From assembly GCA_903921725.1 (NCBI GenBank), contig CAIXRA010000020.1, positions 1-55,400 of the forward strand: 55,400 nt of DNA, written 5' to 3'. This DNA comes from an uncultured Lentisphaerota bacterium. Lineage in GTDB: Bacteria > Verrucomicrobiota > Lentisphaeria > Oligosphaerales > CAITYL01. The notes beneath the pieces were generated by a model that did no database searches, was not told the origin of the DNA, and was given only the letters and a program-made list of their open reading frames with translations. The translations under genes and the position numbers were made by a program. This document shows, piece by piece, positions 33,430 to 41,902 of the stretch (its first letter is position 1; every line of letters begins with the position of its first letter).

Positions 33430-33487
33430 ATTCGGCCGGAGGAACCCCCACCCCCCATCCGGCAATTGAAACTCCGCCGGTGGATGG

Positions 33488-34047
33488 ATGCTCTACCTCT
33501 GCGGCTACAACCTGAGCGTGCCGGTCCGGATCGGCCTGATCGCGCTCGCCGGCCTCGACGCCGAAACCGGCGTGGTCATGCTGCTCTATCTCGATCTGGC
33601 GTATGAGGAGTGGAAGAAGAAGGCCGAAGGCAAAAGGCAGAAGGCAGAAGTGGGAACCGCCAACGCAGAACGCAGAATGCAGAACGCAGAACTGGAAACA
33701 AAAGCAGAAGAACGTTCAACATTCAACGCTCAACGGAAGCGCGGACGGCGGGGGCGCAACCGCTGAACCGTGAACCCGGAACCGCCGCGGCGTTCAACGC
33801 CGGGCTGCGCGAGGCCATCCACCACGGCGCGGTGCGGCGCGTGCGGCCCAAGGCCATGACCGCCGCCGTCATCATCGCCGGTCTGCTGCCGATCCTGTGG
33901 AGCCACGGCGCCGGCGCGGACGTCATGAAGCGGATCGCGGCGCCCATGGTCGGCGGTGTCGTCACCTCCACCCTCATGGAACTGCTCGTCTACCCCGCCA
34001 TCTTCTACCTCTGGCGCAGACGCTCCGCCGCTGGCGGGAAACCGTAA
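33488..34047 (+). pseudogene. C-terminal remnant of a CusA/CzcA-type RND pump
   Basis: Only the last ~130 residues of a ~1040-residue heavy-metal RND pump can be recognised. The first part (from 33488) reads YLCGYNLSVPVRIGLIALAG and [20 protein letters not shown], matching the last TM block of CusA. The second part, in another frame, resumes with [40 protein letters not shown] and [15 protein letters not shown], and ends with the last TM helix. The short loop between them is replaced by ~150 bp of word-like repeats that also shift the frame. Everything N-terminal is missing, and no CusB or CusC partner is nearby. The gene is inactive. Confidence 0.88.
33614..33782. repeat. Composite of several word-like repeats
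   Basis: Within about 170 bp, at least four different short words follow one another: AAGGCAGAAGGCAGAAG (near 33633-33650), AACGCAGAACGCAGAATGC (33662-33690), TTCAACATTCAACGCTCAAC (33715-33733), and CCGTGAACCCGGAACCG (33768-33785). The same words occur singly at other sites in the window (for example 5022-5049). The block sits in the loop of the decayed CusA gene. It looks like text assembled from a fixed vocabulary rather than a simple microsatellite. Confidence 0.8.
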
Positions 34048-34087
34048 CCGGCGGGAGGCTCCTGCCGCCTGCCCGGCACGCCGTGCT

Positions 34088-35608
34088 TCACCACGGGGCG
34101 GTTTTGAGCCGGGAGTCGTCGCCGTCGGGTGTGATCGGCCAGTTGATCGTGGTCAGCTTGCGCAGGAAGCGCTGGTCGTGGCTGATCAGCAGCAGGGCGC
34201 ACGGGCATTCGCCGAGCGCGTCCTCCAGGCATTCGATGCTGGGCAGATCCATGTGGTTCGTCGGCTCGTCCATGACGATCAGGTGCGGCCCCTTGGCGAT
34301 GCCGATGGCCAGCAGGATCTTGCGGATTTCGCCGGGGCTGGGCTCGTCGCTCTCCAGCAGGCGCTGCGGGCGCGAGCCGAGGCGGCTGACAATGGTCATG
34401 ATCTGCCCGAGCCGCTCCTTCGGCAGCGCAGCGACCTCCGTCAGAATCCGTTTTGATTCGGCGGCGGCGATCTCCTGCGGGATGTAGACCACGCGGTCGG
34501 GCTCCAGGTTCAGCCGTCCGATGAAATGCTTGACCAGCGTGCTCTTCCCGCGGCCGTTGGGGCCGGTGAGCGCGATGCGGTCTGTGGGGCGGATGGTCAG
34601 CTCCGGAAAGAGCAGGCGCCGCGCGCCGCCGAGGGACAGCTCCCCCGCCGGCAGCAGGCCGACATGCGCGCGGTTGGAGCAGGAATTCGCCTCCAGCCAG
34701 ATTCCCATCTCATAGACTTTTTTGACCTTGACGGCGGCGCGTTCCCCCGCCGCGCGCTCGACACGCTTGCCGAGCTGCGCGACGAGCTTGCCGGCGAAGC
34801 CGTCCTTGCCGCTCAGCTTCGCCAGGTTGCGCATGGCCCGCCCGTCGTGGTCCTGTGCCGGCGGTTTCTTGTTCTTGAGCGCCTTGGTCTTGGCGGCGAA
34901 CTGGTCGGCCGCCTCGCGCCGGCGCTGGGCCACGTCGCGCAGGCGGTTGACGGCGCTCTTGGCCTGGTCGTCCTTGCGGCGCGAGGTTTCCTGCTCGAGC
35001 TTCGACTGGCCGGCGCCTTCGGTGACGCCGCCGGGGCGCATGACGGCGTCGGGCGGGTCAATGAACAGGCACTGGCCGCACAGCTCATCGAGCAGGTCGC
35101 GGTCATGGCTGACCAGCAGGCCGACGCCGCGGTAGCGCTGCAGGGCGGCGAGCAGCAGGCGCCGGGCCTCGCCGTCGATGTGGTTCGATGGTTCATCGAG
35201 CGCGAGCACGTCCGGGTTCAGCCAGAGGGCGACGGCAATCTGGGCGCGCTTGCGTTCCCCGTGGCTGAGGGTGTCCCAGCGGTCGAGCCATTCCTCCTCC
35301 ACGGCGAGCTGGCGCTTCAGCGCCACGGCCTCGCGGTCGGCGGCGTAGATGAACTCGTCGAACGAAGGGGGCGGATCATCCGTGCGCTGGGCGCAGTAGA
35401 GGGCGGAGCCAAGATGGTGTACCTTGCCCTCCTGCACCTCCAGGTCACCGACTGCCAGCTTGAGCAGCGTGCTTTTGCCGACGCCGTTGGGGCCGACGAT
35501 GCCGGTCCAGCCGCAGGGGAAGTACGCCTCCACGCCGGCCAGCAGCGGCTTCGTCATCGTGGCATAGGTGAAGGACACATCCTGGAACCGGAGGAAAAAG
35601 GAGGACAT
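34088..35608 (-). CDS. ABC-F family ATPase
   Basis: 506 residues, two ABC domains in one soluble chain with no membrane segments. Walker A motifs are GPNGVGKST (about 39-47) and GPNGRGKST in the second half; signatures are LSHGERKRAQIAVALWLNPDVLALDEPSNHID and SPGEIRKILLAIGIAKGPHLIVMDEPTNHMD. The charged linker between the domains (KDDQAKSAVNRLRDVAQRRREAADQFAAKTKAL...) is the P-site tRNA interaction region of ABC-F proteins, which act on stalled ribosomes or give antibiotic resistance. The start MSSFFLRFQDVSFTYA was chosen over an upstream ATG overlapping the preceding gene. It follows the uncharacterised 604-residue gene by about 70 bp. Confidence 0.92.
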   Translation of the reverse strand: MSSFFLRFQDVSFTYATMTKPLLAGVEAYFPCGWTGIVGPNGVGKSTLLKLAVGDLEVQEGKVHHLGSALYCAQRTDDPPPSFDEFIYAADREAVALKRQLAVEEEWLDRWDTLSHGERKRAQIAVALWLNPDVLALDEPSNHIDGEARRLLLAALQRYRGVGLLVSHDRDLLDELCGQCLFIDPPDAVMRPGGVTEGAGQSKLEQETSRRKDDQAKSAVNRLRDVAQRRREAADQFAAKTKALKNKKPPAQDHDGRAMRNLAKLSGKDGFAGKLVAQLGKRVERAAGERAAVKVKKVYEMGIWLEANSCSNRAHVGLLPAGELSLGGARRLLFPELTIRPTDRIALTGPNGRGKSTLVKHFIGRLNLEPDRVVYIPQEIAAAESKRILTEVAALPKERLGQIMTIVSRLGSRPQRLLESDEPSPGEIRKILLAIGIAKGPHLIVMDEPTNHMDLPSIECLEDALGECPCALLLISHDQRFLRKLTTINWPITPDGDDSRLKTAPW

Positions 35609-35676
35609 AAACGTGCGGGATTCTGAGGGTGTGATTGCCGGAGCGATGCAGGCGGGCGGAACGGTCCGCCCCGGCC

Positions 35677-37491
35677 TCATGCCGGCTGGAGCGCGGAACC
35701 GCCGATGGTGCGGACTTCGGCCTCAAGGATTTCAAGCTCGCGCAGGAAGGCGGCCTTGCGGTCCTCGATGTAGCGGGCGGTGTCCTGCCGGTAGTGCTCG
35801 ATTCCGGCCAGCAGATTGGTGCGGAAATCGCGCAGGTAAAGGCGGAGGCGCTCGGGCATGTCATGGGCGGCGGCGTCGACCTGCCGCCGCAGTGTCGCGA
35901 CGTAGAGGCCAAGCTCGGTGATGAACATGTGCGGGCGTTCATCACCGGACAGCAGGGAGGTGCGGCCGTAAATGTGGCCGACCATCTCCTCGAGCGAGGC
36001 GATGCGGTCGAACCAGGCGATGTTGGGGCCGCAGCAGACGGCGGGCGTTGCCTCCAGATCCAGACCGAGCGGCAGCGTGGCACCGCCGGCGAGTTCATGG
36101 CAGATGCAGGCCTTGGTCACAACCTTTTCCACATCGGCGGCCGACGGGCAGCCGTTCGGCGCCTCCGCGGCGAGTTCACGAAGCTTCAAGGACTGGTAGG
36201 CGCGGGAGGCGAGGCAGACCGGATTCTTTGTAAGCTCGGTGTTGAAGAGGGCGAACCCCTTGCGGCAGTCGCTGCCGGGGCAGCCTTCGCGGATGCGGCG
36301 GCGGCGGGCCAGTTCGCTGGCGGAGGAGCGGAGATTCCAGAACGGAACGCCGAGCGGCGAGTTGTCGCTGAGCTCGACATCCGCCAGCTCGGCGGCGGCA
36401 AGCTTGGCAATCGAATCAGAATCCACGTTGACCGCCTCCGGAACCAGCAGGAACGGCGTGCCCCAGCCGGTGCCGTCGGCATGGTACATGTCGCGGATGA
36501 GCCGGTCCTCCGCCGAGGTGCCGATGCCGCCCTGGGCGGCGATGCGGAAATTGAGCGACTCGACCGGCGGCGGCGTGACGCCACGGCGCTGGAGCGCCTC
36601 CAGATAGGCGGCGCGGAGGTCGGCGAGCAGCGACGGACGGTTGGCCCGGAACTCGGCCAGAATCGGCCCCAGCAGGAGCCCCTTGGTCGCAAAGGCGTGC
36701 CCGCCGCAGTTCAGGCCGGATTCGATATGGAACTCCGACAGCCACAGCCCGTGCTTGGCAAAGAAAATGCTCTGAAGCACTGCGGAACGGTAATCGCTGA
36801 CCTTCAGAATGATGCGCTTGCGGGGCATCCGGCCGGCCTGCGGCAGGAAATCGGGGAAGCTCGCCGCATAGCTGTAAAGCGGGCGGTGGAGCCCGGCGGA
36901 GAAGACGACCGCCGAGGCGAGCGTGCTGTTGGCGAATCCGCGGAGGGCGGCCATGGCGTCGCCGGACTCGGGAACCGCGGGATTCCGCCCGCGAGAGCTG
37001 TCGCTGTCGAGCTTGGTCATGATGTTCGCGTCGATGCTGCCGGGGACGGCGAGCCGGCGCAACTGCTCCTGGAGCGCGGCCTTCGCGGAGGGGTCCGCCT
37101 CCTCCAGCATGCGCCGGTAGAGCATCTTGGTGGATGACTCCGGCAGCATTTCGAAATATTGGGTGATTTCCGTGCCCGGTTCGAACGGCTCGGCCTGCAG
37201 CCGGCGGCTCTGCCCCGCCACAAGGCGGCCCATGAGGTCGAGATAGGCGGTAATCCGGCGGGCGCGATAGTCCGCGTCGTTCTCGGTGATTGGGGTGTAC
37301 GGCTCGCCGGCAAGGCGGCAGTGATGGCCGCGCATCTGCTCGACCAGCACGTCGTCCACCAAGGAAATCTCGGAGGTGATGCCAAACCGCGCCACGCGCA
37401 GCGGCGTGTCAATGGTGAAGCCGGTACCCATCACGGGGATATGGAACGTGTGCGGGGAGCCGGAGGGACAGATTGTCTGTTTTTCGGTCAC
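35677..37491 (-). CDS. Large conserved uncharacterised protein, possible TIM-barrel flavoprotein
   Basis: About 604 residues. A GTG start at 37489-37491 (VTEKQTICPSGSPHTFHIPVMGTGF) has AAGG at ideal spacing; an ATG at 37504-37506 is an alternative. The opening HIPVMGTGFTIDTPLRVARFGITS is the pattern of a beta/alpha barrel whose first strands bind a phosphate. Further on, GGHAFATKGLLLGPIL and RIAAQGGIGTSAEDRLIRDM are reminiscent of the FMN-binding barrels of glutamate synthase and nitronate monooxygenase. Eight or so cysteines in the C-terminal third (CPGSDCRKG, CHELAGG, CCGPN) may bind metal. I recognise the family only as uncharacterised. It precedes ABC-F. Confidence 0.8.
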   Translation of the reverse strand: MTEKQTICPSGSPHTFHIPVMGTGFTIDTPLRVARFGITSEISLVDDVLVEQMRGHHCRLAGEPYTPITENDADYRARRITAYLDLMGRLVAGQSRRLQAEPFEPGTEITQYFEMLPESSTKMLYRRMLEEADPSAKAALQEQLRRLAVPGSIDANIMTKLDSDSSRGRNPAVPESGDAMAALRGFANSTLASAVVFSAGLHRPLYSYAASFPDFLPQAGRMPRKRIILKVSDYRSAVLQSIFFAKHGLWLSEFHIESGLNCGGHAFATKGLLLGPILAEFRANRPSLLADLRAAYLEALQRRGVTPPPVESLNFRIAAQGGIGTSAEDRLIRDMYHADGTGWGTPFLLVPEAVNVDSDSIAKLAAAELADVELSDNSPLGVPFWNLRSSASELARRRRIREGCPGSDCRKGFALFNTELTKNPVCLASRAYQSLKLRELAAEAPNGCPSAADVEKVVTKACICHELAGGATLPLGLDLEATPAVCCGPNIAWFDRIASLEEMVGHIYGRTSLLSGDERPHMFITELGLYVATLRRQVDAAAHDMPERLRLYLRDFRTNLLAGIEHYRQDTARYIEDRKAAFLRELEILEAEVRTIGGSALQPA

Positions 37492-37638
37492 GAATAACCT
37501 TAGCATTGAGGGCGGACTCACACGCTTGATGCGGGAACCACCCAGGCATGCCATCGAGCCACCGACGCTGCCGAAATCTTGCTGAAAATCACGCTATACT
37601 GTACACGCACAAACGAGGGATGCCATCCGGCGGAAGGC

Positions 37639-39603
37639 TCAGCCCACGCCGGCGCCGGAGGGGAGGTCGCCGTCGAGTGTCACCAGGCGCAATTCCTTGC
37701 CTGCCTTGGCGGCGAGCAGCATGCCCTGCGACTCGACGCCGCGCAGCACCACCGGCTTCAGGTTCGCCACCACAACGACCGTCCTGCCGACGAGCTGTTC
37801 CGGCGTGTAGAACTTGGCGATGCCGGAGACGATCTGGCGCTTCTCCGCGCCGATCTCAATCTGGAGCTTCAGCAGCTTGTCGGCGTCCGGAACCGGTTCT
37901 GCGGCCAGGATCTTCGCGGTCTTCAGGCTGACCTTGGTGAAGTCGGTGATCTCTATCAGCTCGACGATGGCGGGGGCGGACGCCTTGGTCTGTTCCGCCT
38001 TCTTTGCGGACTTCGCAGCCTTGGCGGCCTCGGCGGCGGCCTTCTTCGCCTCAGGCGATTCCTCCGGCTTCTCGATGCGCGGGAAGAGCGGCGGCACGTC
38101 GGTCAGCGCACGGCCGACCGGCAGTCCGCCCCACGCACCAAGCGTCTCCAGATGCGGCTCGACTTCGGCGCCCTCCAGCCCCAGCGCGCGGCGGAGTTCC
38201 GCCATCTTGCCGGGCATGACCGGGTAGAGCAGGCCGGAGACGATGCGCAGGCACTCTGCGGAGCTGTATAGCACGCGCTGGAGTTCCTCGGTCTTCCCCT
38301 GCTTCGCCAGCGCCCACGGCGCCATCTTGTCGAAATAACGGTTGCCCTCGCGCACCGCCGCCAGCGCGTCCGCGATTCCGCGCTCAAGCTGCATCGAGGC
38401 GAGGTGCTTCTTCATCGAATCCACGGCAATGGTCGTCATCTTTTCCAGTTCCGCCTCTTCCGGCCCCGGCTTCACCACGGCGGAGAATTTGCCGCCAAGG
38501 AAGCGGTGGACCATCGAGATCACGCGCTTGCCGAGGTTGCCCAGGTCGTTGGCCAGGTCGGAGTTGTAGCGGTTGGTGAACGCCTCCTCGGTGAAGCTCG
38601 CGTCGTTGCCGAGCGACATCTCCGCCAGCAGGAAGTAGCGGAAGGCGTCCACCCCGTACTGCTCGCACATCTGCATCGGGTTGACCGCGTTGCCGGCGGT
38701 CTTGCTCATCTTGTCGCGCCCGACCAGCCACCAGCCGTGCGCGAAGATGCTGCGCGGCAGCTCGACGCCCAGCGCCTTGAGCATGGTCGGCCAGTAGACC
38801 GTGTGCGTGGTCAGGATGTCCTTGCCGATCAGGTGGTACGAGGCCGGCCACCACTTGGCGAATGTGCCGTTGTCCGCGCCGTAGCCGACCGCGGTGACGT
38901 AGTTCATCAGGGCGTCGAACCAGACGTAGGTGACGTAGTTGGCGTCGAACGGCAGCTCGATCCCCCAGCTCAGGCGGCTCTTCGGCCGGCTGATGCACAG
39001 GTCGTTCAGCGGCTGCCGCAGGAACCCCAGCGTCTCCTGCCGCCGGTGCGCCGGCTGGATGAACTCCGGATGGCTCTCGATGTGCTCGACCAGCCACTGC
39101 TGGTACTTGCCCATGCGGAAGAAGTAGTTCTTCTCGACCAGCTTGTTCACCGCGCGCTTGCAGTCCGGGCAGACGCCGCCCTCTGCCAGATCCTTCTCCA
39201 TGAAGAACCGTTCGCACGGCGTGCAGTACCAGCCCTCGTAGTCGGCGCCGTAAATCTCGCCGCGGTCGTACAGGTCCTGCAGTGCCTTGCGGACGATCGT
39301 CTTGTGCCGCTCCTCGGTGGTGCGGATGAAGTCGTCGTGCGTGATCTCCAGCTTCTGCCACAGCTCCTGGAAGCGCACGACGGTGGTGTCGCACTGCTCC
39401 TGCGGCGTCATGCCGTTCTTGACCGCCGCCTCCTGCACCTTCTGTCCGTGCTCGTCGGTGCCGGTGAGAAACCAGGTCGGAACGTCCAGCAGCCGGTGGT
39501 AGCGCGCCAGCACGTCCGCCAGGATCGTGGTGTAGGCGTGCCCGATGTGCGGCTTGTCGTTGACGTAGTAGATCGGGGTCGTGACGTAAAAGTGGTTGCT
39601 CAT
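37639..39603 (-). CDS. metG: Methionine-tRNA ligase with C-terminal tRNA-binding domain
   Basis: MetRS of 654 residues. Class I HIGH motif is at 19-22 in VNDKPHIGHAYTT, and KMSKT (normally KMSKS) occurs in GRDKMSKTAGNAV. A zinc knuckle with two CxxC pairs (CTPC, CPDC) is present in the connective domain. The C-terminal ~110 residues are the EMAPII/Trbp111-type tRNA-binding domain (AEPVPDADKLLKLQIEIG and VVVVANLKPVVLRGVESQGM), joined by an Ala/Lys/Glu-rich linker. The ATG at 39601-39603 starts the canonical MSNHFYVTTPIYYVN; the ~100 codons upstream are rejected. A GTGAGTGG repeat adjoins the AAGG Shine-Dalgarno. Confidence 0.96.
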   Translation of the reverse strand: MSNHFYVTTPIYYVNDKPHIGHAYTTILADVLARYHRLLDVPTWFLTGTDEHGQKVQEAAVKNGMTPQEQCDTTVVRFQELWQKLEITHDDFIRTTEERHKTIVRKALQDLYDRGEIYGADYEGWYCTPCERFFMEKDLAEGGVCPDCKRAVNKLVEKNYFFRMGKYQQWLVEHIESHPEFIQPAHRRQETLGFLRQPLNDLCISRPKSRLSWGIELPFDANYVTYVWFDALMNYVTAVGYGADNGTFAKWWPASYHLIGKDILTTHTVYWPTMLKALGVELPRSIFAHGWWLVGRDKMSKTAGNAVNPMQMCEQYGVDAFRYFLLAEMSLGNDASFTEEAFTNRYNSDLANDLGNLGKRVISMVHRFLGGKFSAVVKPGPEEAELEKMTTIAVDSMKKHLASMQLERGIADALAAVREGNRYFDKMAPWALAKQGKTEELQRVLYSSAECLRIVSGLLYPVMPGKMAELRRALGLEGAEVEPHLETLGAWGGLPVGRALTDVPPLFPRIEKPEESPEAKKAAAEAAKAAKSAKKAEQTKASAPAIVELIEITDFTKVSLKTAKILAAEPVPDADKLLKLQIEIGAEKRQIVSGIAKFYTPEQLVGRTVVVVANLKPVVLRGVESQGMLLAAKAGKELRLVTLDGDLPSGAGVG

Positions 39604-39613
39604 TTGCGGCCTT

Positions 39614-39637
39614 GGTGAATGGTGAGTGGTGAGTGGC
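39614..39637. repeat. GTGAGTGG word-like repeat at the metG start
   Basis: Three copies of GTGA(A/G)TGG lie immediately outside the metG Shine-Dalgarno (AAGG on the minus strand, 39610-39613). The word and its position next to the ribosome-binding site are the same as at the RND pump start (23541-23584). Confidence 0.65.
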
Positions 39638-39819
39638 TCGCACTCGCCCCGAGCATTCTGGTTCTCCATGCTTTTGAAGCAAGGAAATATAAGCCCGCAT
39701 CCGCCCCGCGCGAAGTTGCGCCAAAAGGAGCGCTCACCCAGCTTCCCCAGCCGCTGCCGCTCCTTCCCCCGTAACTTCCCCACAAACGTCCCTCCTCCTC
39801 TTGCCGCCCTTCCCCGCAT

Positions 39820-39825
39820 TATAGT
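39820..39825 (+). promoter_or_regulatory. Possible -10 element of ECF sigma factor B
   Basis: TATAGT ends eight bases before the sigma factor ATG. If it is the -10 hexamer, transcription would start within a base or two of the ATG, giving a leaderless mRNA. No convincing -35 was found. Confidence 0.3.
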
Positions 39826-39832
39826 TCCCGCC

Positions 39833-40435
39833 ATGTTCGCCGACCTCAAAAAAATGTCCGACGCCGAGCTGATCGCCCTCGCCAACACGGGCGGCGAGGC
39901 CGCCATGTCGGAGATCTACCTCCGCCACCGGGAGTGGGTCTACGCCGTCGCCCAGTCGTTCTGCCGCAACGAGGCCGACGCGCAGGACTTCACCCACGAA
40001 ACCTTCCAGTACCTCTTCCGCCAGCTTCCGGACCTCGTGCTGACCTCGCAGCTCCGGACCTACCTCTACCCGGTCGTCCGCCACAAGATCTTCGACCACA
40101 AGCGCCGGGCGAAACGCGAGGAACTGGTGGACGATCCGGCGGTGCTCGAACGCCTGGCGCATCTCTGCGAGACCGCCTCGGCCCGGCGGCCGGGCGTGCC
40201 GCCGGCGGCCGACGCCGCGGAGTCCGCGGGCTTTGCCGAACTGGTCGCGCTACTGCCGGCGGAGGAGCACCGCCGGGTCGTCTCGCTGCGTTTCCACGAA
40301 GGGCTCACGCTCGACGAAATTGCGGCGCGCCTCGGCATCCCCCAGGGCACGGTCAAGTCGCGCCTGCACCACGCGCTGGAAAAGCTGCGGCACCTGCTGG
40401 CCCTCGCCCTCCTGCTGCACCTGGCGGGCCGGTGA
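39833..40435 (+). CDS. ECF-type RNA polymerase sigma factor (cluster B)
   Basis: A 200-residue ECF sigma factor. Region 2 covers about 16-85 (AAMSEIYLRHREWVYAVAQSFCRNEADAQDFTHETFQYLFRQ, with LRTYLYPVVRHKIFDHKRRAKRE), and region 4 about 135-190 (ALLPAEEHRRVVSLRFHEGLTLDEIAARLGIPQGTVKSRLHHALEKLRHL) including the HTH. The ATG at 39833 begins MFADLKKMSDAELIALAN, the usual start; no Shine-Dalgarno is seen. It heads a five-gene plus-strand cluster with a DUF4349 lipoprotein, a zinc-finger anti-sigma factor, a cohesin-like protein and a VIT-VWA lipoprotein, which it probably controls. Confidence 0.93.
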   Translation: MFADLKKMSDAELIALANTGGEAAMSEIYLRHREWVYAVAQSFCRNEADAQDFTHETFQYLFRQLPDLVLTSQLRTYLYPVVRHKIFDHKRRAKREELVDDPAVLERLAHLCETASARRPGVPPAADAAESAGFAELVALLPAEEHRRVVSLRFHEGLTLDEIAARLGIPQGTVKSRLHHALEKLRHLLALALLLHLAGR

Positions 40436-40454
40436 TTTCCGGCAGGGGGGAGAA

Positions 40455-40475
40455 TATCGGTCGGATCGGTCCCAT
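40455..40475. repeat. ATCGGT(C/)CC word-like repeat
   Basis: A short stretch TATCGGTCGGATCGGTCCCA between the sigma factor and the DUF4349 gene repeats the word ATCGGTCCC that is expanded at 42411-42451 in the same operon. It is too short to judge alone; the match to the second site supports it. Confidence 0.45.
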
Positions 40476-40569
40476 GATTTTTTTTGCAGCCGTGAACCTT
40501 TTGGCTTTCCCGTTCGCTCAAGCAGCAGAACCGGGTGAAGATCAAGCCAGCCAAAAGGAGAAATGAACG

Positions 40570-41298
40570 ATGTTGAAGTCCCTGCTCGCCGCCACCGCCG
40601 TCGCCGCGTCCGGAATTCTGTTCACGGGGTGCGGCACGCCGCAGTACGCCGCCCGTGCCGCCGCCCCCGCCGAAATGGAGGCGCACGCCGATGCCGGCCT
40701 GCCCGACGGCGACCGCTACCTCACCGCCGCGCCCGATGCGCCAAAGGCCGCGCCCAAGCGTTACAGCCCCGTGGACGATCCAATGATCACGCTCTCCGCC
40801 AGCCTCGACCTCGGCACCGCCGATGTCGGCAAGGTGCAGCTCGACCTCATGACGCTGGCCAAACAGCACAACGGCTACCTGCTCAATTCCACGCCGGAGG
40901 AGACCTCCATCCGCGTCGAACAGGGGCGCTTCATGGAGGCCGTCGCGGCGGCGGAGAAGCTCGGCAAGGTGCTGGACAAGCGCATCTACGGCCGGAGTAT
41001 GGAGGAGCAGTTCCAGGGCCAGGCCGAAATGATCCGGCTTCTGGAGGAAACCCGCACCCGGCTGTCCAACGAAATCCGCAAGTCCGACAGCCCCAATGAA
41101 CGCCAGAACCTTGAGCGCCAGTTGCAGGAGGTCGAACAGCGGCTCCTCGCGGTCAAGGGCGCGCAGGGCGGCGTGAAGCGTCAGGTGCATTACGCCACCC
41201 TCACCGTCAACCACCACAAGAAACAGCTCATGGGGCCCGTCACCGCCGTATTCTGGGCCGCCGGCAAAGGCCTGCGCTGGTTGTTTGTGATCGATTGA
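40570..41298 (+). CDS. DUF4349 domain lipoprotein
   Basis: 242 residues. Signal peptide MLKSLLAATAVAASGILFTGC with acylated Cys21 (relaxed lipobox). The mature part has the DUF4349 layout: a small beta-alpha domain (MITLSASLDLGTADVGKVQLDLMTLAKQHNGYLLNST and TSIRVEQGRFMEAVAAAEKLGKVLDKRIYG), a long coiled coil at about 150-205 (MIRLLEETRTRLSNEIR...LERQLQEVEQRLLAVKG), a beta return (VHYATLTVNHHKK), and a terminal hydrophobic helix. DUF4349 proteins often sit beside sigma/anti-sigma genes. AAGGAG precedes the start. In cluster B it is the first envelope component. Confidence 0.88.
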   Translation: MLKSLLAATAVAASGILFTGCGTPQYAARAAAPAEMEAHADAGLPDGDRYLTAAPDAPKAAPKRYSPVDDPMITLSASLDLGTADVGKVQLDLMTLAKQHNGYLLNSTPEETSIRVEQGRFMEAVAAAEKLGKVLDKRIYGRSMEEQFQGQAEMIRLLEETRTRLSNEIRKSDSPNERQNLERQLQEVEQRLLAVKGAQGGVKRQVHYATLTVNHHKKQLMGPVTAVFWAAGKGLRWLFVID

Positions 41299-41365
41299 AC
41301 GTAATATTGTCCTCCCATCGACGCTATCGAACTGTCTGCCGCCTTCACCCCCGGAAAACCACCGC

Positions 41366-41902
41366 ATGCCCGATACCCACCACCACCCCAGCCTGCTTGA
41401 CCTGGAGCTTGCCCGCACAGGCGAGGCTTCCGCAGAGGTCGCGGCGCATGTGCGGGAGTGCGCGGAGTGCCAGGCGGCGCTGCAACAGCTCGCCGGCCTG
41501 CCGGAGAAGCTGTTCACGCCGGCGGCGCCCCCGGGCGGGTTCGACCGCGGCAAGGAGGAGGCGATGTTCGCCTTCATCCGCCGCCGTGCCGCCGATATCC
41601 GCGCGCAGCGCAGCCGCCGCGCCTTCCGCATCCTGCCCGCATGGCTCAAGGTCGCGGCCGGGTTCGCGGTGGCCGGCGTGATCGCGGCGCTCGTGTACGT
41701 CACCCGTCCGCCGCACCGTGCGGAATCCGCAAGCACGGGGACCGTCTGCGCCGCCCTGCCCGCGGACGACCTGAACCGCGACGGCCGCGTGGACATCCTC
41801 GACGCGCTGGCGCTGGCGCAGCAGACGCAAGGCGACCGCTCGCCCGAGGTCTGCCGCCTCGCCGCCCGGATCGTCTCTCTCAACGGCGGAGGTGCGGGAT
41901 GA
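41366..41902 (+). CDS. Zinc-finger anti-sigma factor with dockerin-like periplasmic motif
   Basis: 178 residues. The N-terminal anti-sigma domain holds the zf-HC2 ligands H28-x3-C32-x2-C35 in AAHVRECAECQAAL. One TM helix spans about 93-112 (LKVAAGFAVAGVIAALVYVT). The periplasmic tail (~120-178) contains DLNRDGRVDILDALALAQ at 135-152, a near-perfect dockerin calcium loop (D135, N137, D139, G140, D143, D146), but only one of the usual two. It should hold the sigma factor at the membrane until a periplasmic event, perhaps cohesin binding or proteolysis, frees it. Its stop overlaps the start of the cohesin-like gene by ATGA. Confidence 0.88.
   Translation: MPDTHHHPSLLDLELARTGEASAEVAAHVRECAECQAALQQLAGLPEKLFTPAAPPGGFDRGKEEAMFAFIRRRAADIRAQRSRRAFRILPAWLKVAAGFAVAGVIAALVYVTRPPHRAESASTGTVCAALPADDLNRDGRVDILDALALAQQTQGDRSPEVCRLAARIVSLNGGGAG

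Noticed and set aside
30643..33465. A 940-codon minus-strand frame across the permease and DUF1846 genes
   Set aside because: It spans two well-supported plus-strand genes and the gap between them, and has no recognisable domains.
33610..34047. An intact small membrane-protein gene
   Set aside because: Its N-terminal half is translated word repeats, and its C-terminal half continues a CusA fragment begun in another frame, so it is a remnant.
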